From assembly GCA_031259805.1 (NCBI GenBank), contig JAIRKX010000035.1:1-8230 (forward strand): 8,230 nt of DNA. The letters are read 5' to 3'. Source of the stretch: Prevotellaceae bacterium. GTDB lineage: Bacteria; Bacteroidota; Bacteroidia; Bacteroidales; UBA932. Shown here piece by piece: positions 5,407 to 8,230 of the stretch. Made by a program: the position numbers and the translations under genes. The notes under the pieces are model-generated. The model was not told the DNA's origin and made no database searches. It was given only the letters and a program-made list of their open reading frames with translations. How positions within the stretch are numbered: the stretch's first letter is position 1; every line of letters starts with the position of its first letter.

Positions 5407-6758
5407 TCGGAATAAGGAATTACAACTACATTAGTGATATCTAATCGTACTTTCAGCCACTCTTCCATTCGTTTGAGTTCTTGTGTGTCGGTGGGGGATG
5501 TCCATTCGGTCATGACCACGACATAGTCGGCGGTGGTTTGGGCTGATACATTCATTTGTAAACCTTTCGACAGGGTGATTTTTCGCAGCGACGGATAATT
5601 AATCGCCAATTCCTTTGCGATCTGCGAATAGGAAATATCATCGGCTTTTAGCGTAGCCAGTTCTTTTTCTAATTGTGAAATGCGTTCTTCCTTGCTTTTC
5701 AGCGTTGCTTCGGAGCGCTTGTAGATGTTTTCGAGGAAGGCAGTCGTTACTTCGTCATTGCCTGCTGCGCCGCGATAAGCTAACCGGTGCGAAAGGGTCA
5801 GTTTCGTTTTCTGCAGGCCAAATTCTTTGAGTTTGCCGTTCATCTGGTTTACCTGAAAATTGGTCAGCGGCTCGCCAATCGTGTGTACCACGATTTCCGA
5901 CGAGTCAATCATGTGATAGCTTCTTTCTATTTTGGTAAATTGGGTATTTTCAAACGCATTGGCATATTCCTGTTCAAACTTTTCGACGGCATATTCGAAG
6001 CGGTTTTCACGCACGACCATCCATGCTACAACAATGCTCGGCAGGATGATGACCGTCGAGAAAATCGCAATGGTGCGGTGGACGCGCCGTTGCTTAAGGG
6101 TATCGGCGAATTTGACCGACGGGAATTTCATGTAGCGTACCATCAGGAAGGTGGCCAGGGCGATGAATACCGAATTAATCAGGAATAAATAGAAGGCGCC
6201 GATAAAGTAAGTCCATTCGCCGTTAGCCAGTCCGTAGCCTGCTGTACACAAGGGCGGCATTAAGGCCGTAGCGATTGCTACGCCGGCAATAACTGTTCCT
6301 TTTTCTTTCCGGGCGCTTTCGATGATGCCGGCTAATCCGCCGAACAACGCGATGAATACGTCGAAAATTGTCGGGCGCGTGCGTGCCAGCAGTTCCGTTG
6401 GCTCGCCCAAATGCAAGGGGCTGATGAAAAAATAGGCGAACGATGCCGTTAGGCTAATGGCCACCATAATGACCAGATTTTTCAGTGACCGTTGCAACAG
6501 GGTGGAATCGTTTATGCCGATAGACAACCCCACGCCCATAATCGGTCCCATGAGCGGCGAAATCAACATCGCGCCGATGATTACCGGAATGGCGTTTACA
6601 TTCAACCCGACCGATGCCACGATAATGGCAAATGCCAGAATCCATACATTTGGGCCTTTGAATTCAATACCTTTCTTAATAGAATCTATCGTGGAAGCCG
6701 TGTCGATGTGCTCCGACAGATTCATTATACGTCTAATGATGACTACTAATCTCTGCAT
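5403..6758 (-). CDS. DUF389 multi-pass membrane protein
   Basis: A 451-residue protein. After a short N-terminal segment (NLSEHIDTASTIDSIKKGI, about 13-31) it has roughly seven hydrophobic segments (near 38-55, 57-79, 94-112, 131-147, 155-175, 183-208, 228-248). These include the family signature VIIGAMLISPLMGPIMG (59-75), the GGLAGIIESARKEKGTVIAGVAIATALMPPLC region (140-171) and N195. The last 200 residues are soluble with a coiled coil (LKSKEERISQLEKELATLK). DUF389 proteins are inner-membrane proteins of unknown activity, sometimes annotated as TIGR00341/TIGR00271. The start is the first ATG (6758); it follows a possible -7 box by 22 bp. A TTG four codons earlier and the ATG at 6725 are alternatives. 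It heads the DUF389-capA-phoH operon and is divergent from the SPOR lipoprotein gene. Confidence 0.9.
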   Translation of the reverse strand: MQRLVVIIRRIMNLSEHIDTASTIDSIKKGIEFKGPNVWILAFAIIVASVGLNVNAIPVIIGAMLISPLMGPIMGVGLSIGINDSTLLQRSLKNLVIMVAISLTASFAYFFISPLHLGEPTELLARTRPTIFDVFIALFGGLAGIIESARKEKGTVIAGVAIATALMPPLCTAGYGLANGEWTYFIGAFYLFLINSVFIALATFLMVRYMKFPSVKFADTLKQRRVHRTIAIFSTVIILPSIVVAWMVVRENRFEYAVEKFEQEYANAFENTQFTKIERSYHMIDSSEIVVHTIGEPLTNFQVNQMNGKLKEFGLQKTKLTLSHRLAYRGAAGNDEVTTAFLENIYKRSEATLKSKEERISQLEKELATLKADDISYSQIAKELAINYPSLRKITLSKGLQMNVSAQTTADYVVVMTEWTSPTDTQELKRMEEWLKVRLDITNVVVIPYSE

Positions 6759-6780
6759 AATTATCAACAAATTTTGGGGG

Positions 6781-6788
6781 TAAAGTTA
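6781..6788 (-). promoter_or_regulatory. possible -7 box for the DUF389-capA-phoH operon
   Basis: On the minus strand TAACTTTA matches TAnnTTTG at all but the final base and lies 22 bp before the ATG at 6758. No TTTG is present at the usual distance upstream, so this is a weak call based on one box and position. Confidence 0.35.
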
Positions 6789-6832
6789 ATATATTTTTTT
6801 TTGTGTTTTTCTTTTATTTTGGGGAAACGTCG

Positions 6833-6840
6833 TATATTTG
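6833..6840 (+). promoter_or_regulatory. -7 box of the SPOR lipoprotein gene
   Basis: TATATTTG is an exact TAnnTTTG match 38 bp before the ATG at 6879, predicting a start near 6847 and a leader of about 32 nt. The -33 region is a T-rich run without a clear TTTG at 19-21 bp. It is divergent from the DUF389 promoter, with both control regions in 120 bp. Confidence 0.55.
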
Positions 6841-6878
6841 GCAAATATTTTGGGATACCCGTCCGAAAATAGTATTTT

Positions 6879-7358
6879 ATGAAGAGACTATTTTGTATTT
6901 GTTTGGCCGCAGCCGCGGCGTTGGCTATGACCGGTTGTGACTGGTTTAAAACAACCTTCCTCGGACAACCGTCTAACGTCGAACAGGCGCTTTTGGCGCA
7001 GGCGGTACAGGTATGGCAAGACAGCCTCGCGCAGGTAGCAGCAACCGGCGCGTTGGCGTCTGTAGATTCTATCCAACAACCGGTTGCAGCTGATTCCGCA
7101 GCTCTGCGGTACCATGTAATTGTCGGGAGTTTCAAAGCACGGGAGAGTGCCGACCGTATGCTCAAACTCTTGCAAGACGAAGGATACACGGCGCAAATGG
7201 TCGTGTTTAAGAGTGGCTTTTTTGGGGTGTCTGTTTCGTCGCATTCGGAAGTACACGCGGCGATGCGGGCGTTGCACAAAATATTGCCACTGGCTTTTTG
7301 CCCTGAAGATGCATGGGTCTACGACGCGCATACGCTGTGGCACAAAGCGGAGCAGTAA
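6879..7358 (+). CDS. SPOR-domain lipoprotein
   Basis: A 159-residue protein beginning with a lipoprotein signal (MKRLFCICLAAAAALAMTGC; lipobox AMTGC, lipidated Cys20 followed by Asp21, compatible with membrane anchoring). Residues 21-76 are a linker rich in A and Q. Residues about 77-150 (RYHVIVGSFK... GYTAQMVVF... GVSVSSHSEVHAAMRAL... CPEDAWVYDA) form a SPOR domain. SPOR domains bind peptidoglycan stripped of stem peptides, which is enriched at the division septum, so this protein likely sits on the inner leaflet of an envelope membrane and contacts septal cell wall. The ending CPEDAWVYD is typical of Bacteroidetes SPOR proteins. It is preceded by a TAnnTTTG box, and its stop codon is followed one base later by a large inverted repeat that may be its terminator. 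Confidence 0.92.
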   Translation: MKRLFCICLAAAAALAMTGCDWFKTTFLGQPSNVEQALLAQAVQVWQDSLAQVAATGALASVDSIQQPVAADSAALRYHVIVGSFKARESADRMLKLLQDEGYTAQMVVFKSGFFGVSVSSHSEVHAAMRALHKILPLAFCPEDAWVYDAHTLWHKAEQ

Positions 7359-7359
7359 C

Positions 7360-7483
7360 GTTCAGGGGGGCAGGGTTGCCCTACTGACGCATCTCATTTT
7401 ATTTGTATATTTAGAAGCGAATACTCGCCGTTGTGCTCGCATTTCGCAGGGATGCGTCATTCGGAAGCAATGCCGCCCTGAAC
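7360..7483. repeat. large imperfect inverted repeat downstream of the SPOR gene
   Basis: The outer arms are 7360-7372 (GTTCAGGGGGGCA) and 7471-7483 (TGCCGCCCTGAAC), 12 of 13 paired. Inner arms are TTGC (7376-7379)/GCAA (7467-7470) and TGACGCATC (7385-7393)/GATGCGTCA (7451-7459), the latter perfect. The 57-nt interior holds a further GCGAAT (7417-7422)/ATTTCGC (7441-7447) stem. ATTTTTG follows the right arm, so the RNA could act as a long-stem terminator for the SPOR gene. The length and the one-base distance from the stop codon also fit a small mobile repeat (MITE- or REP-like). Which of these it is cannot be read from a single copy. Confidence 0.8.
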
Positions 7484-7583
7484 ATTTTTGATTCGATGGT
7501 GCAGCATTTTTGCCCTTTTTTGCATCTTTATTATAAACGATCTTAACAAAATTTAAAAACAGAAGATTTAAAACTTAAAGAAT

Positions 7584-8171
7584 ATGAAAACAACACCTTT
7601 TTTAACAGCCACTTTATTACTAATCTGCGTATGTTTAGCGTGCGCATGCAAAGACGAAGAACGCCCCATAATGATGCCTCCCGAAACACAGGAAGGAAAA
7701 AATACCTTCGGGTGCTATGTGAATGGGGAATTATACTCTTCTGATCGGTTAAGATGGCTAATGTTTACTACACCACCTCTGGAAGCGACATATTATCAAG
7801 ATTATGTTATTGTGATAAGCTGTAGTAGCATAAGTGATAATGATGTAGATAAAGGCACTTATACTTATTTTCATATAGCCTTGGCAGATCCTAAAGAAAA
7901 TGTAGAAATGAAATTGGAACGTGCAACGGTTGCTCGAAAATCTAATAACACTCCCAGTTCTGTTGGTTTCGAAGATAGAAACATTGATAAAATTATATTA
8001 ACGCGATTTGATACTATTAACCGCATCGTCTCCGGTCGTTTTAGTTTTACACTGCCGGCTGTAAGCGGTACCGGTAATGCTGGCGATTACTTTACTTTTA
8101 ACAGCGATTCGACAGCGAGGGTTACAGACGGGCGTTTTGATCTTGAACTTCGACTTATTTCTCAAAATTAG
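7584..8171 (+). CDS. putative DUF6252-like lipoprotein
   Basis: A 195-residue exported protein. MKTTPFLTATLLLICVCLACAC is a hydrophobic signal with a lipoprotein-like end. Cys20 or Cys22 is the likely lipidated residue, followed by KDEE, a charged start common for surface lipoproteins in Bacteroidetes. The mature part begins with a short linker, then TFGCYVNGELYSS, and ends with RFDTINRIVSGRFSF and VTDGRFDLEL. The pattern of TFGC-VNG near the N-terminus and NRIVSG-F-F...DGRFD at the C-terminus resembles DUF6252 lipoproteins, which have no known function; this is a recognition from memory. It is visibly richer in A and T than the operon genes to its left. An A-rich leader precedes the ATG; no convincing promoter box was found. 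Another gene starts 33 bp downstream, probably in the same transcript. Confidence 0.82.
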   Translation: MKTTPFLTATLLLICVCLACACKDEERPIMMPPETQEGKNTFGCYVNGELYSSDRLRWLMFTTPPLEATYYQDYVIVISCSSISDNDVDKGTYTYFHIALADPKENVEMKLERATVARKSNNTPSSVGFEDRNIDKIILTRFDTINRIVSGRFSFTLPAVSGTGNAGDYFTFNSDSTARVTDGRFDLELRLISQN

Positions 8172-8204
8172 CGATTTATAAATTTATATTAAACATACAA
8201 GCAT

Positions 8205-8230
8205 ATGAAAAAAATTTACTTTATTATCAG
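8205..8230 (+). CDS. 5' end of a further gene, cut by the window edge
   Basis: ATG at 8205 follows an AT-rich, SD-less leader and gives MKKIYFII before the window ends. Two lysines followed by hydrophobic residues look like the start of a signal peptide. It lies 33 bp after the DUF6252-like lipoprotein on the same strand without an obvious terminator between them. Nothing can be said about function. Confidence 0.5.

Noticed and set aside
7120..7491. Plus-strand open frame running through the SPOR gene and inverted repeat
   Set aside because: Out of frame with the clear SPOR domain and rich in Arg/Cys. It is an artefact of the overlap with the repeat.

Overview
The window looks like chromosomal DNA of a Bacteroidota bacterium, probably order Bacteroidales. 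Supporting signs are exact TAnnTTTG promoter boxes instead of sigma-70 boxes, the absence of clear Shine-Dalgarno sequences, a tRNA without an encoded CCA, lipoproteins with Bacteroidetes-type domains, and the order coiled-coil gene / zapA / structured RNA / rny. The exact genus cannot be fixed from the sequence alone.

Layout. Positions 1-610 are a graveyard of mobile DNA. They hold a 5'-truncated IS4-type transposase fragment on the minus strand (cut by the window edge), a pair of hairpins ending in a strong plus-strand terminator, a C-terminal remnant of a second, unrelated transposase on the plus strand, a perfect 42-bp palindrome overlapping its stop codon, and two near-identical 21-bp direct repeats 40 bp apart. 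The 3' end of a tRNA-Leu(CAA) gene (611-694, minus) borders this debris. From 888 to 3330 lies a plus-strand housekeeping block: a small coiled-coil protein, ZapA (division), a roughly 210-nt structured RNA that is most likely 6S RNA, and RNase Y (mRNA decay). From 6758 down to 3369 runs a minus-strand operon of a DUF389 membrane protein, a secreted CapA/PGA_cap-type metallophosphatase-fold protein and a PhoH-family ATPase; the first two overlap by ATGA and the last follows after 16 bp. It converges on rny. Divergent from this operon is a plus-strand SPOR-domain lipoprotein (6879-7358), which ends at a large imperfect inverted repeat (7360-7483). An AT-rich tail follows, with a DUF6252-like lipoprotein (7584-8171) and the first codons of another probably exported protein.

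How they fit together. The zapA and SPOR genes point to cell division and the peptidoglycan septum. RNase Y, 6S RNA and PhoH point to RNA turnover and global control of transcription. DUF389, CapA and the lipoproteins belong to the envelope. I see no defence system, CRISPR array or phage module. The least explained parts are the palindrome and repeats next to the tRNA, the inverted repeat after the SPOR gene, and the RNA between zapA and rny.
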